Positions 1-6,122 of a DNA stretch of 11,208 bases are shown one piece after another (the first letter of the stretch is position 1; every line of letters starts with the position of its first letter). The stretch comes from Clostridiales bacterium UBA3705 (GTDB lineage Bacteria > Bacillota_A > Clostridia > Oscillospirales > Oscillospiraceae), in the NCBI GenBank assembly GCA_002372735.1, contig DFIE01000104.1:1-11208 (forward strand), given 5' to 3'. The notes below the pieces were generated by a model. The model made no database searches and was not told the origin of the DNA. It saw nothing but the letters and a program-made list of their open reading frames with translations. The position numbers were made by a program, and so were the translations under genes.

Positions 1-275
1 GTGTGCTTGAAGTTCATGGGCTTTAGGCAGAAGGTCAGGTCCTTGTAGTGCAGCTGCCAGTCCTGGGGCAGGCTGTGGGCGGACCAGTGACCGCCGCCGG
101 TGTTGGACCGGGCATAGCGGGCGTCATAACGGCGCCAGCGGGGGTCTGTCTTGGGGGTGTTCCAGATGACCTGGGGGTCCGGGCGGACCAGAATATAGCT
201 CCCCCAGCGCTCCAGCTTCTCCCCGTCGGAGGCGTCGATGACCTCATATTCGTTCCATTGATCAGAAATCCACAT
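1..275 (-). CDS. Class I SAM-dependent methyltransferase, N-terminal part (COG1092, RlmI-like); runs off the left edge
   Basis: Reading the minus strand from ATG at 273-275 gives 91 codons with no stop before the window edge, so only the N-terminus is present. The protein opens MWISDQWNEYEVID and continues with DGEKLERWG, ILVRPDPQVIW and, at the edge, CLKPMNFKHT. I recognise this as the start of the roughly 280-290 residue Firmicutes COG1092 methyltransferases, relatives of the 23S rRNA m5C enzyme RlmI. The Rossmann domain and catalytic motifs lie outside the window, so substrate and activity cannot be checked. A GGGAGAA ribosome binding site lies in the 13-base gap after the PBP stop codon, which supports this start and cotranscription with the PBP. 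The family call is fairly sure; the exact RNA target is not known. Confidence 0.8.
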   Translation of the reverse strand, partial: MWISDQWNEYEVIDASDGEKLERWGSYILVRPDPQVIWNTPKTDPRWRRYDARYARSNTGGGHWSAHSLPQDWQLHYKDLTFCLKPMNFKH

Positions 276-288
276 AACTGTTCTCCCG

Positions 289-2919
289 CTAGGGCTCCTC
301 GGCCCCGAAGTCTCCGATGATGTCAATCAGGCTGGGCGGGGCATAGGCGGCCCGGGCAGCCTCCATGGCCGCCTCGAGGGCTGCCAGGCGCTCGGCTGTA
401 TGCTCCGGGCACTTGGAGATGCCGTTCTCCCGCAGGGCGTCCTCCAGGGTGGCGGAGAAGTCGTTCACGCCGTCGGAGGTCAGAACGGTGATGGTCCGGT
501 TTTCAAAGGTGTTCACCTGGAACTGGGCCAGCTCTGTGGCGCCGGCGTTCAGCAGGCGCTGGAACTCATCACTGTGGACAATCTCGTAATATCTGGTGCA
601 GTAATCCGTGGCGTAATACCCGCTGCCCTCCCCGTTGGGGAAGCACATGGGAATCTTGTAGCCCTTGTGATTGTTGCAGGTCTTTTCGGGAATGTCCCCG
701 GCAAAGAGCCGGACGCTGGCCGCCTGGCACAGGGGGCCCGCCCGCAGACCTGTCTGGGTGCAGACGCTGACGGTTTCAAAGCTCTCGCCCTCGGGCATCT
801 TGAACTCGCCGGGCTCCAGGCCGTCCATCAGCTTGGTCATGACCTGCCGCCACATCACCACGGCAGGGTTACGGTTGACCACCAGGCGGATCTCCTCGGG
901 CTCGTCATAGCCGCACCACACCGTGGCGGTATACCGGGGGGTAAAGCCGGAGAACCACCGGTCACGGTTGTCAGAGGTGGTGCCGGTCTTGCCCGCCACG
1001 GGCACGCCGCTGATCTGGGCGGGAGTACCGGTGCCGTACTGCACCGCGTACTGCAGCATATAGGTCATATACCAGGCAGCCCGGGGATTCATGGCCTCCA
1101 CCGGGGGAATGGTGTTGTCCAGCACCACATTGCCGTCGCTGTCCACCACCTTGGTATAGGTGCGGCCCTTGCGGTACTGGCCGCCGTTGGGGAAGGTGGC
1201 ATAGGCGGAAGCCATCTCCCGGATGGTCAGGCCGTGGGTCAGCTGGCCCATGCCCAGGGGGGCCAGGTCAATGTCAGAGAAGGTGGTGCCGTTGATCTCT
1301 TCGGATCGGACCAGGCTGGTCAGGCCCAGCTTCTGGGTGGCAAACTCGTAGCTCTTCATAGGCGTCAGGTCGTTGAGGACCTTGACGGCAATGGTGTTCA
1401 GTGACTGGGCCAGGCCGTTGTTGACCAGCATCCAGCCGCTGTAGGTGCGGTTTTCATTCTGGGGCCAATCCCGGCCGTTGAGCTCCATAAAGGCAGAGTC
1501 CTGGTAGGCGGAGCCCGGGGTGATAATGCCCTCTGCCAGGGCCGGACCGTAGACCGTAAGAGGCTTGATGGAGGAGCCCGGAGACAGACGGCTCTGGGTA
1601 GCCCGGTTCAGCACCAGGTTGCCCTCCTTCTTGCCCACACCGCCGGCCATGGCCACAATGTCACCGGTCTCGTTGTCGATCACAATGATGGCGGACTGCA
1701 TCTGCTGGCTGGAGTAGGTATCAGGCACGTTGTCAATGTTCTGGTAGACCTCGTCAACCTTGGCCTGGGCATCCAGGTCAATGGTGGAGTAGATGATATA
1801 ACCGCCGGTGGTGACCATGTTGATGGCCTGATCCTCGGTGATGCCCTCCTTCTGGCTCAGGTCGTGGATCACGTCCCGGATGACCTGGTCCTCAAAGTAG
1901 GAGTAGTAGTCCTTCTGCTCCACCTCAAAGTGGTTGAGGGTGTCGCACTTGGGGCAGAGATAGCCGTCGTCTGTGGCCGTGAACCGGCGCAGACTGGCCT
2001 CAAAGCCGCAGTTTTCACAGGTATAGGTCTGGTTGCGGTCCACCTTGCTCTTGAACACCAGGGTCTGGTCACAGATTTGGTCATACTCCTCCTGGGTGGG
2101 GATCATGCCCTGGAGGTACATCTGCTGCAGGATGGTGAGGGTCCGCTTCTCGTTGTTCTCCTGGTAGACGTAGGGGTTGTACAGCGAGGGGTTGTTGGTA
2201 ATGCCGATCAGGCAGGCCATCTCCTTGACGGTGAGCTCGTTAAGCTCCTTGCCGAAGTAGACGTTGGCCGCGCTCTTGACGCCGTAGGCGCCCTCGCCCA
2301 GATAGATGGTGTTGAGATACCACTCCATGATCTCTTCCTTGGAGTAGTTCTTTTCAAACTCCAGGGCGCGGAAAATCTCCATCAGCTTGCGGCGGACGGT
2401 GACCTCGTCGTCCTTCGTCAGGTTCTTGATCAGCTGCTGGGTCAGGGTGGAGCCACCGTAGGTGGAGCCGCCCAGGAACATATTGGCAGAGGCGGACACG
2501 GTGCGCATCCAGTCTACGCCGTCGTGCTCCCAGAAGCGCTTGTCCTCAATGGCCACGGTGGCATTGATCATCTGCTCCGGGATCTCGTCATAGGTGGCCC
2601 AGACGCGGTTTTCCAGCGCCTCCAGCTGGCGGATCTCTTCATATTGGCCGGTCTGCTTGTTCATGGCATAGATGAAGGAGGACTGGTTCAGCCGCACGCC
2701 CACCAGGGAGAAAGCGGCCTTGGGAATGATGTCCTCGTTGATATAGCGGACGGCATCGTCATAGAGCAGCTTGGCTGCCACCCCGCCGATGATGGCCAGG
2801 GTCAGGGCCACGATCAGCAGCCCCGACACCAGCCGCCAGAGCAGATGGACCAAATTGCCGGTAACTGTGCGCTGGCCGGGATCCCGGACCTTTCGTTGCG
2901 TAAGATTGTATTTTTTCAT
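289..2919 (-). CDS. Class A penicillin-binding protein (PBP1A type; bifunctional transglycosylase/transpeptidase)
   Basis: This 876-residue membrane-anchored enzyme polymerises glycan strands from lipid II and crosslinks the stem peptides outside the membrane. It has a basic cytoplasmic tail (1-28), one membrane helix (about 29-53) and a GT51 glycosyltransferase domain (about 85-270). That domain shows EDKRFWEHDG (E125), GGSTLTQQ and EWYLNTIYLG (E199). The transpeptidase domain (about 405-700) has SSIK (catalytic S449, K452), SLN (506-508) and KTGT (644-647), so both activities look intact. Unusually, the linker between the domains carries a CxxC-x17-CxxC knuckle (C301, C304, C322, C325). The tail after residue 715 holds six more cysteines. 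The ATG at 2917-2919 follows a GGAGGA site at good spacing. The gene has its own promoter and is followed by the methyltransferase gene. It corresponds to the ponA/mrcA type; which paralogue it is cannot be told. Confidence 0.95.
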   Translation of the reverse strand: MKKYNLTQRKVRDPGQRTVTGNLVHLLWRLVSGLLIVALTLAIIGGVAAKLLYDDAVRYINEDIIPKAAFSLVGVRLNQSSFIYAMNKQTGQYEEIRQLEALENRVWATYDEIPEQMINATVAIEDKRFWEHDGVDWMRTVSASANMFLGGSTYGGSTLTQQLIKNLTKDDEVTVRRKLMEIFRALEFEKNYSKEEIMEWYLNTIYLGEGAYGVKSAANVYFGKELNELTVKEMACLIGITNNPSLYNPYVYQENNEKRTLTILQQMYLQGMIPTQEEYDQICDQTLVFKSKVDRNQTYTCENCGFEASLRRFTATDDGYLCPKCDTLNHFEVEQKDYYSYFEDQVIRDVIHDLSQKEGITEDQAINMVTTGGYIIYSTIDLDAQAKVDEVYQNIDNVPDTYSSQQMQSAIIVIDNETGDIVAMAGGVGKKEGNLVLNRATQSRLSPGSSIKPLTVYGPALAEGIITPGSAYQDSAFMELNGRDWPQNENRTYSGWMLVNNGLAQSLNTIAVKVLNDLTPMKSYEFATQKLGLTSLVRSEEINGTTFSDIDLAPLGMGQLTHGLTIREMASAYATFPNGGQYRKGRTYTKVVDSDGNVVLDNTIPPVEAMNPRAAWYMTYMLQYAVQYGTGTPAQISGVPVAGKTGTTSDNRDRWFSGFTPRYTATVWCGYDEPEEIRLVVNRNPAVVMWRQVMTKLMDGLEPGEFKMPEGESFETVSVCTQTGLRAGPLCQAASVRLFAGDIPEKTCNNHKGYKIPMCFPNGEGSGYYATDYCTRYYEIVHSDEFQRLLNAGATELAQFQVNTFENRTITVLTSDGVNDFSATLEDALRENGISKCPEHTAERLAALEAAMEAARAAYAPPSLIDIIGDFGAEEP

Positions 2920-2965
2920 AGGGCTTCCTCCGTATAGATGCAGCTACCCATAATATGCAACTTAC

Positions 2966-2995
2966 AGTATACAATAAAACCCCGCCCCTTGTCAA
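2966..2995 (-). promoter_or_regulatory. Sigma-A promoter of the PBP gene
   Basis: Reading the minus strand, a perfect -35 TTGACA (2990-2995) is followed after 18 bases by TATACT (2966-2971), one mismatch from the consensus -10. The expected start is near 2959, which gives a leader of about 40 bases carrying the GGAGGA site. With the rplS terminator lying upstream, this makes PBP expression independent of rplS. Confidence 0.85.
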
Positions 2996-3059
2996 ATAGA
3001 ATGGTTGGGGCCGGGGGACAATTTACCGAAAATTCATAATCTCAGGGGGCTTAAGGCAG

Positions 3060-3093
3060 AAAAGCAGACAGACCAACCGGCCTGTCTGCTTTT
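3060..3093 (-). terminator. Intrinsic terminator of rplS
   Basis: A perfect 12-bp inverted repeat (AAAAGCAGACAG at 3060-3071, CTGTCTGCTTTT at 3082-3093) encloses a 10-base loop and begins 8 bases past the rplS stop codon. Read on the minus strand, the stem ends in TTTT and the RNA continues CTGCCTT. This is a good stem with a short U tract. The A/T symmetry would also allow some function against read-through in the other direction. Confidence 0.8.
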
Positions 3094-3101
3094 GGGAGGG
3101 A

Positions 3102-3443
3102 TTACACCTTCTCCTTGACCTTGGCTGCCTTGCCCAGGCGATCACGCAGGTAGTAGAGCTTGGCTCTGCGGACCTTACCTCTGCGGACGGTCTCTACCTT
3201 GACGATGTTGGGGGCATGGATGGGGAACACCTTCTCGCAGCCCACGCCATAGCTCAGGCGGCGAACGGTGAAGGACTCCTCAATGCCGCCATGCTTCTTG
3301 GCGATTACGGTGCCCTCGAAAACCTGGACTCTCTCACGGGAGCCTTCTTTGATCTTGACATGAACACGGACAGTGTCGCCCACGCGAACCACGGGCAGCT
3401 CTTCCTTCATGTACTGGCTGGTCAAAGCCTTCATCAAATCCAT
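3102..3443 (-). CDS. rplS: 50S ribosomal protein L19
   Basis: This 113-residue basic protein binds 23S rRNA and sits at the interface of the large and small ribosomal subunits. It is recognisable along its whole length: [16 protein letters not shown] (17-32), [36 protein letters not shown] and [16 protein letters not shown] near the C-terminus. The length is normal for the family. The ATG at 3441-3443 follows an AAGGAGGAC ribosome binding site, which favours it over the internal Met at residue 4. The gene is monocistronic: a strong promoter and structured leader lie upstream, a terminator lies downstream, and the neighbouring gene on the other side is divergent. Many bacteria place rplS after rimM and trmD; here it stands alone. 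Confidence 0.98.
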   Translation of the reverse strand: MDLMKALTSQYMKEELPVVRVGDTVRVHVKIKEGSRERVQVFEGTVIAKKHGGIEESFTVRRLSYGVGCEKVFPIHAPNIVKVETVRRGKVRRAKLYYLRDRLGKAAKVKEKV

Positions 3444-3540
3444 TGTCTTGTCCTCCTTAAATTCTAGGTGTTCGTGACACAGGAAATGCCGCTGCGCTCT
3501 CGCGCCGGCTGTGCCAGAGGACCACTCTATTTCACAGACC
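3444..3540 (-). promoter_or_regulatory. Structured 5' leader of rplS (candidate L19 autoregulatory leader)
   Basis: The roughly 95-base untranslated region between the predicted start (about 3539) and rplS folds by eye into one long hairpin. The outer stem is TGGCACAG (3509-3516) with CTGTGTCA (3475-3482), 8 bp including one G-U pair. Inside it, CCG pairs with CGG (3506-3508 with 3489-3491) and GCGC pairs with GCGC (3502-3505 with 3494-3497) under a GAGA tetraloop (3498-3501). A family of L19 leaders is known upstream of rplS in Firmicutes, where L19 is thought to bind its own mRNA. Whether this leader fits that family's consensus was not tested. Confidence 0.55.
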
Positions 3541-3545
3541 GCTGT

Positions 3546-3593
3546 ATTTTACCACAGCTTGGGCAAAAATGCAAGTATTTTTTTCTTTTTTTC
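3546..3593 (-). promoter_or_regulatory. Strong sigma-A promoter of rplS with upstream A-tract
   Basis: On the minus strand, -35 TTGCAT (3569-3574) and -10 TAAAAT (3546-3551) are separated by exactly 17 bases. Just upstream of the -35 is a nearly pure A run (about 3577-3592), placed like an UP element that contacts the RNA polymerase alpha subunit. This is as expected for a highly expressed ribosomal protein gene. Confidence 0.85.
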
Positions 3594-3660
3594 CGGGGCC
3601 TTTTCAGGGTTTTGTCACGGAAAATTTACATTTCTCCGCCCCCGGGGCATTGACAGACTG

Positions 3661-3669
3661 TGTTATAAT
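3661..3669 (+). promoter_or_regulatory. Extended -10 promoter of the GTPase pair
   Basis: TGTTATAAT gives a perfect TATAAT (3664-3669) with the TGn extension, about 37 bases before the first GTPase start codon. No -35 is visible at 16-18 bases; a perfect TTGACA (3650-3655) lies only 8 bases upstream, too close to serve as a standard -35. The leader is about 30 bases, so no riboswitch fits. I see no convincing Zur-type palindrome. Confidence 0.6.
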
Positions 3670-3705
3670 ATTGAGTGGAAAATTTAAGAAAAAGAAGGTT
3701 TTTTT

Positions 3706-4767
3706 ATGACTCGTATTGACATTTTCTCCGGCTTCCTGGGCGCGGGCAAGACCACCCTGATTAAGAAGCTGATCAAAGAGGCCTATGCCGGTGAGAAGCT
3801 GGTGCTGATCGAAAATGAGTTCGGCGAAATCGGCATTGACGGCGGCTTCCTGAAGGAGGCCGGCATCCAGATCACCGAGATGAACTCCGGCTGCATCTGC
3901 TGCTCCCTGGTGGGTGACTTCGGCGCCGCGCTAAAGCAGGTCATTGAGACCTACCACCCCGACCGCATCCTGATTGAGCCCTCCGGTGTGGGCAAGCTCA
4001 GCGACGTGATCCTGGCCGTCCAGCGGGCCGCCGAGCACGAGGCTGTGCTGGGCTCCGCCGTGGCCGTGGCAGACGCCACCAAGGTGAAGCTGTATATGAA
4101 GAACTTCGGTGAGTTCTACAACAACCAGATTGAGACCGCCGCCTGCATCGTGCTCAGCCGTACCGCCAACATCAAGCCCGAAAAGCTGGAGGCCGCCGTG
4201 GCTCTGATCCGGCAGCACAACGACAAGGCCACCCTGGTCACCACCGATTGGGATCAGCTCACCGGCGAGCAGCTGAAGCAGGCCATGGAGTCCTCCGCCA
4301 CCCTGGAGACCATGCTGGCCGAGCTGGAGCATGAGGCCCACGAGCACCATCCTCACCATGACCATGATGAGGATGAAGACGAGCACGAGCATCATCACCA
4401 CGATCATGACGAGGACGAGCACGACCACTCCCACTGTGACCACGAGCACGGCCACTGCGAGCATGACCACCACCATCATCACCACCATGCCGACGAGGTG
4501 TTCACCAGCTGGGGCAGAGAGACCACCCGCAAGTTTACCGAGCAGGAGTTGCGGGACATCCTCTCCGAGCTGGACGACGCCCTGGAGTACGGCATTGTGC
4601 TGCGGGCGAAGGGCATTGTGCCCGCCGAGGACGGCAGCTGGCTCCACTTTGACCATGTGCCCGGCGAAATTGACGTCCGCCACGGCAGCGCTGACGTGAT
4701 CGGCCGGCTGTGCGTCATCGGCTCCAAGCTGGACGAGCAGGCCCTGGCGGAGCGCTTCGGCGTGTAA
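3706..4767 (+). CDS. G3E/CobW-family GTPase with CXCC motif and His-rich linker (COG0523)
   Basis: This 353-residue cytoplasmic P-loop GTPase belongs to the COG0523 group, whose members deliver or insert metal ions (cobalt, zinc or others). The Walker A motif is GFLGAGKTT (9-17). The family's metal-binding GCICC follows at 62-66 (C63, C65, C66), and a Walker-B-like ILIEPSG lies at 88-94. The usual NKxD base-recognition motif appears as SRTA (151-154). Residues 209-261 form a charged linker with 27 His, 2 Cys and many Asp/Glu, probably a metal-binding or storage segment. A complete CobW C-terminal domain follows (about 265-353). The ATG at 3706 has an AGAAGG site 7 bases upstream. The second GTPase gene starts 14 bases after the stop codon. 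The family is sure; zinc as the metal is inferred from the His-rich segment. Confidence 0.93.
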   Translation: MTRIDIFSGFLGAGKTTLIKKLIKEAYAGEKLVLIENEFGEIGIDGGFLKEAGIQITEMNSGCICCSLVGDFGAALKQVIETYHPDRILIEPSGVGKLSDVILAVQRAAEHEAVLGSAVAVADATKVKLYMKNFGEFYNNQIETAACIVLSRTANIKPEKLEAAVALIRQHNDKATLVTTDWDQLTGEQLKQAMESSATLETMLAELEHEAHEHHPHHDHDEDEDEHEHHHHDHDEDEHDHSHCDHEHGHCEHDHHHHHHHADEVFTSWGRETTRKFTEQELRDILSELDDALEYGIVLRAKGIVPAEDGSWLHFDHVPGEIDVRHGSADVIGRLCVIGSKLDEQALAERFGV

Positions 4768-4770
4768 GAT

Positions 4771-4776
4771 CGGAGG
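4771..4776 (+). promoter_or_regulatory. Ribosome binding site fixing the start of the second GTPase
   Basis: CGGAGG lies 5 bases before ATG 4782, in the short gap after the first gene's stop codon (4765-4767). The resulting protein begins directly with the conserved GTPase beta-strand (PVYAFTGF). An in-frame ATG at 4710 would overlap the first gene by about 57 bases and add 24 residues with no family similarity, so it is rejected. Confidence 0.8.
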
Positions 4777-4781
4777 CCGCC

Positions 4782-5717
4782 ATGCCCATTCCTGTCTATG
4801 CCTTTACCGGCTTTCTGGAGGCCGGCAAAACCAAGTTTATCCAGGAGACCCTGGCCGACCCCCGGTTCAATGCCGGGGAGCGGACCCTGGTGCTGGTGTG
4901 CGAGGAGGGCGAGGAGGAGTATGACCTGTCCGCCTATCCCCACAAAAACGTCTGGTATGAGACGGTAGACCAGGAGCACGTGACCACCGAGGAGCTGGAA
5001 GCCCTGGCCAAAAAGCACCGCATTGAGCGGGTGGTGGCCGAGCTCAACGGTATGCAGATGATTGAGCCCTTCTACCGCCGCTTCCCCGAGAACTGGCAGC
5101 TGGCCCAGGAGGTCATGTTTGCAGACGCCACCACCATCCTGGCTTACAACACCAACCTGCGCTCTTTGGTGGTGGACAAGCTCTCCGGCGCGGAGATGGT
5201 AGTCTTCAACCGGATGGAAAAGTCCACCGACAAGATGCCCCTGCACAAGCTGGCCCGGGCCCTGAACCGGCGGATCGACATCGTCTATGACTACACCGAC
5301 GGCTCCACCGAGTTTGACGATATCCAGGATCCCCTGCCCTTTGATCTGAACGCCCCTGTGGTGGACATCGGCGACGAGGACTATGCCCTGTTCTACCGGG
5401 ACATCACCGAAGAGCCCAAAAAGTACGCCGGCAAAACCGTCCGCTTCAAGGCCCAGGTGGCCCGGCTGAAAAACGACCGCCCCGGGATGTTTGCTCCCGG
5501 CCGCTTTGTGATGACCTGCTGCGAGGCGGACATCACCTTTATGGGGCTCCCCTGCCGGTATAAGCAGACCCGGGACCTGGAAATGCGCAGCTGGATCTGG
5601 CTGACCGCCCGGGTAGAGGTGAAGCACCATCCCCTCTTCCAGGGCCAGGGGCCCATTCTCACCGCCCTGGAGCTGCGGCCCGCGGAGGCCCCCACCCAGG
5701 AGGTCGCTACCTTCTGA
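4782..5717 (+). CDS. G3E GTPase-like protein fused to a YcgQ-type (TIGR03943/DUF1980-like) C-terminal domain
   Basis: This protein has 311 residues. The N-terminal part (about 1-185) is a CobW-type P-loop domain: TGFLEAGKTKF (Walker A, K16 and T17), VVAELNG (84-90) where the family has a Walker-B-like ExxG, and VFADATT at 112-118. The metal-binding CXCC motif of the first GTPase is absent, and NKxD appears as NRME (143-146). In place of a CobW C-terminal domain, residues about 195-300 read FYRDITEEPKKYAGKTVRFK, then GRFVMTCCEADITFMGLP (C246, C247) and WIWLTARVEV. This matches my memory of the C-terminal half of YcgQ proteins, which usually accompany YcgR permeases. It may be a regulatory or acceptor partner of the upstream GTPase. 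The P-loop family is sure, the C-terminal assignment moderately so, and the function unknown. Confidence 0.85.
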   Translation: MPIPVYAFTGFLEAGKTKFIQETLADPRFNAGERTLVLVCEEGEEEYDLSAYPHKNVWYETVDQEHVTTEELEALAKKHRIERVVAELNGMQMIEPFYRRFPENWQLAQEVMFADATTILAYNTNLRSLVVDKLSGAEMVVFNRMEKSTDKMPLHKLARALNRRIDIVYDYTDGSTEFDDIQDPLPFDLNAPVVDIGDEDYALFYRDITEEPKKYAGKTVRFKAQVARLKNDRPGMFAPGRFVMTCCEADITFMGLPCRYKQTRDLEMRSWIWLTARVEVKHHPLFQGQGPILTALELRPAEAPTQEVATF

Positions 5718-5746
5718 GCAGGCGCAGAATCAACTTCACACGTTTC

Positions 5747-5787
5747 ACGGAGATTTGTCTATTACGGACAAATCTCCGTATTGATTT
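5747..5787 (+). terminator. Hairpin after the GTPase pair, probable terminator
   Basis: A perfect 13-bp inverted repeat (ACGGAGATTTGTC at 5747-5759, GACAAATCTCCGT at 5767-5779) with a 7-base loop lies 29 bases after the stop codon. The following ATTGATTT is only moderately U-rich, so termination may be incomplete. It may instead protect the 3' end of the mRNA. Confidence 0.55.
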
Positions 5788-5798
5788 ACAATCGTATT

Positions 5799-5886
5799 AC
5801 AAGCATGCAGATCGCAGGTGCTTCTCCTCGGCATAAGACTGCGCCGGATTTGCAGCGTTGTGAAGTAGCCGGTCTTTTGCTTTTTT
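5799..5886 (+). ncRNA. Candidate small RNA or secondary terminator region
   Basis: In the gap between the converging units, CGCAG (5813-5817) pairs with CTGCG (5839-5843), and GTGC (5818-5821) pairs with GCAT (5831-5834). This exposes the loop TTCTCCTCG (5822-5830). A weak second stem CCGG/CCGG (5844-5847, 5869-5872) is followed by TCTTTTGCTTTTTT (5873-5886), a proper U-run. A weak promoter (CGGACA at 5765-5770, TACAAT at 5787-5792) could start an RNA near 5799. Alternatively, this is a back-up terminator for the GTPase pair. There is no good coding potential here. Confidence 0.25.
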
Positions 5887-5984
5887 GCCGCCGCGGAGCG
5901 CTAGCGGCAGCATGGAACAGGCGGCCACCCTTGCGCCGGCAAATAACGGTTTTGCAGAGCGACTCGGAAATCCCCCTGAAAATG

Positions 5985-6016
5985 CCGAAAACCCCAGACG
6001 GCGTCAGGGGTTTCGG
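5985..6016. terminator. Hairpin between converging genes, probable terminator of the MFS gene
   Basis: CCGAAAACCCC (5985-5995) pairs with GGGGTTTCGG (6007-6016) with one bulged A. An inner GAC/GTC pair (5997-5999 with 6003-6005) caps it with a GGC loop. Read on the minus strand, the second arm is GGGGTTTTCGG followed by CATTTTC, so the U's lie mostly in the stem. It is about 110 bases past the MFS stop codon and could work in both directions. The remaining bases 6017-6122 contain only a weak GTGAC/GTCAC repeat (6051-6055, 6070-6074). Confidence 0.5.
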
Positions 6017-6122
6017 GTGGCATGTGGTTTTTCGAAATTGCGGCGAAATCGTGACAGATCCGCCGGGACGTCACAGTTCATTTCATAATCAACGAAACAC
6101 GCATATTGTTGAGCACCTTGTA

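Noticed and set aside
400..1404. Long plus-strand open frame (334 residues) opposite the PBP gene
   Set aside because: It is antisense to a clearly real protein, rich in Gly/Val/His/Leu as expected from the complement of GC-rich codons, and has no domain motif.
1864..2937. Long plus-strand open frame (357 residues) opposite the PBP N-terminal half
   Set aside because: Low-complexity Val/Leu/Gly/His composition typical of a shadow frame, and it covers the PBP start region in antisense.
3468..3653. Small plus-strand frame in the rplS upstream region
   Set aside because: It lies opposite the rplS leader and promoter, begins without a ribosome binding site, and its codons cover poly-T tracts.
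4330..4488. Repetitive CAC/CAT/GAC DNA that might be a repeat array
   Set aside because: There are no regular units or spacers; it is codon-level low complexity in an intact reading frame.
3931..4683. Minus-strand frame with long Val/Met/Leu runs, looking like a membrane protein
   Set aside because: The hydrophobic runs are just the complement of the His/Asp-rich codons of the GTPase linker.
4479..5630. Long minus-strand open frame opposite the second GTPase
   Set aside because: Antisense to a protein with a P-loop and conserved C-terminal motif; its composition is that of a complement frame.
5885..6088. 67-residue plus-strand frame in the convergent gap
   Set aside because: No ribosome binding site, it reads through the terminator-like hairpin at 5985-6016, and it has no recognisable motif.
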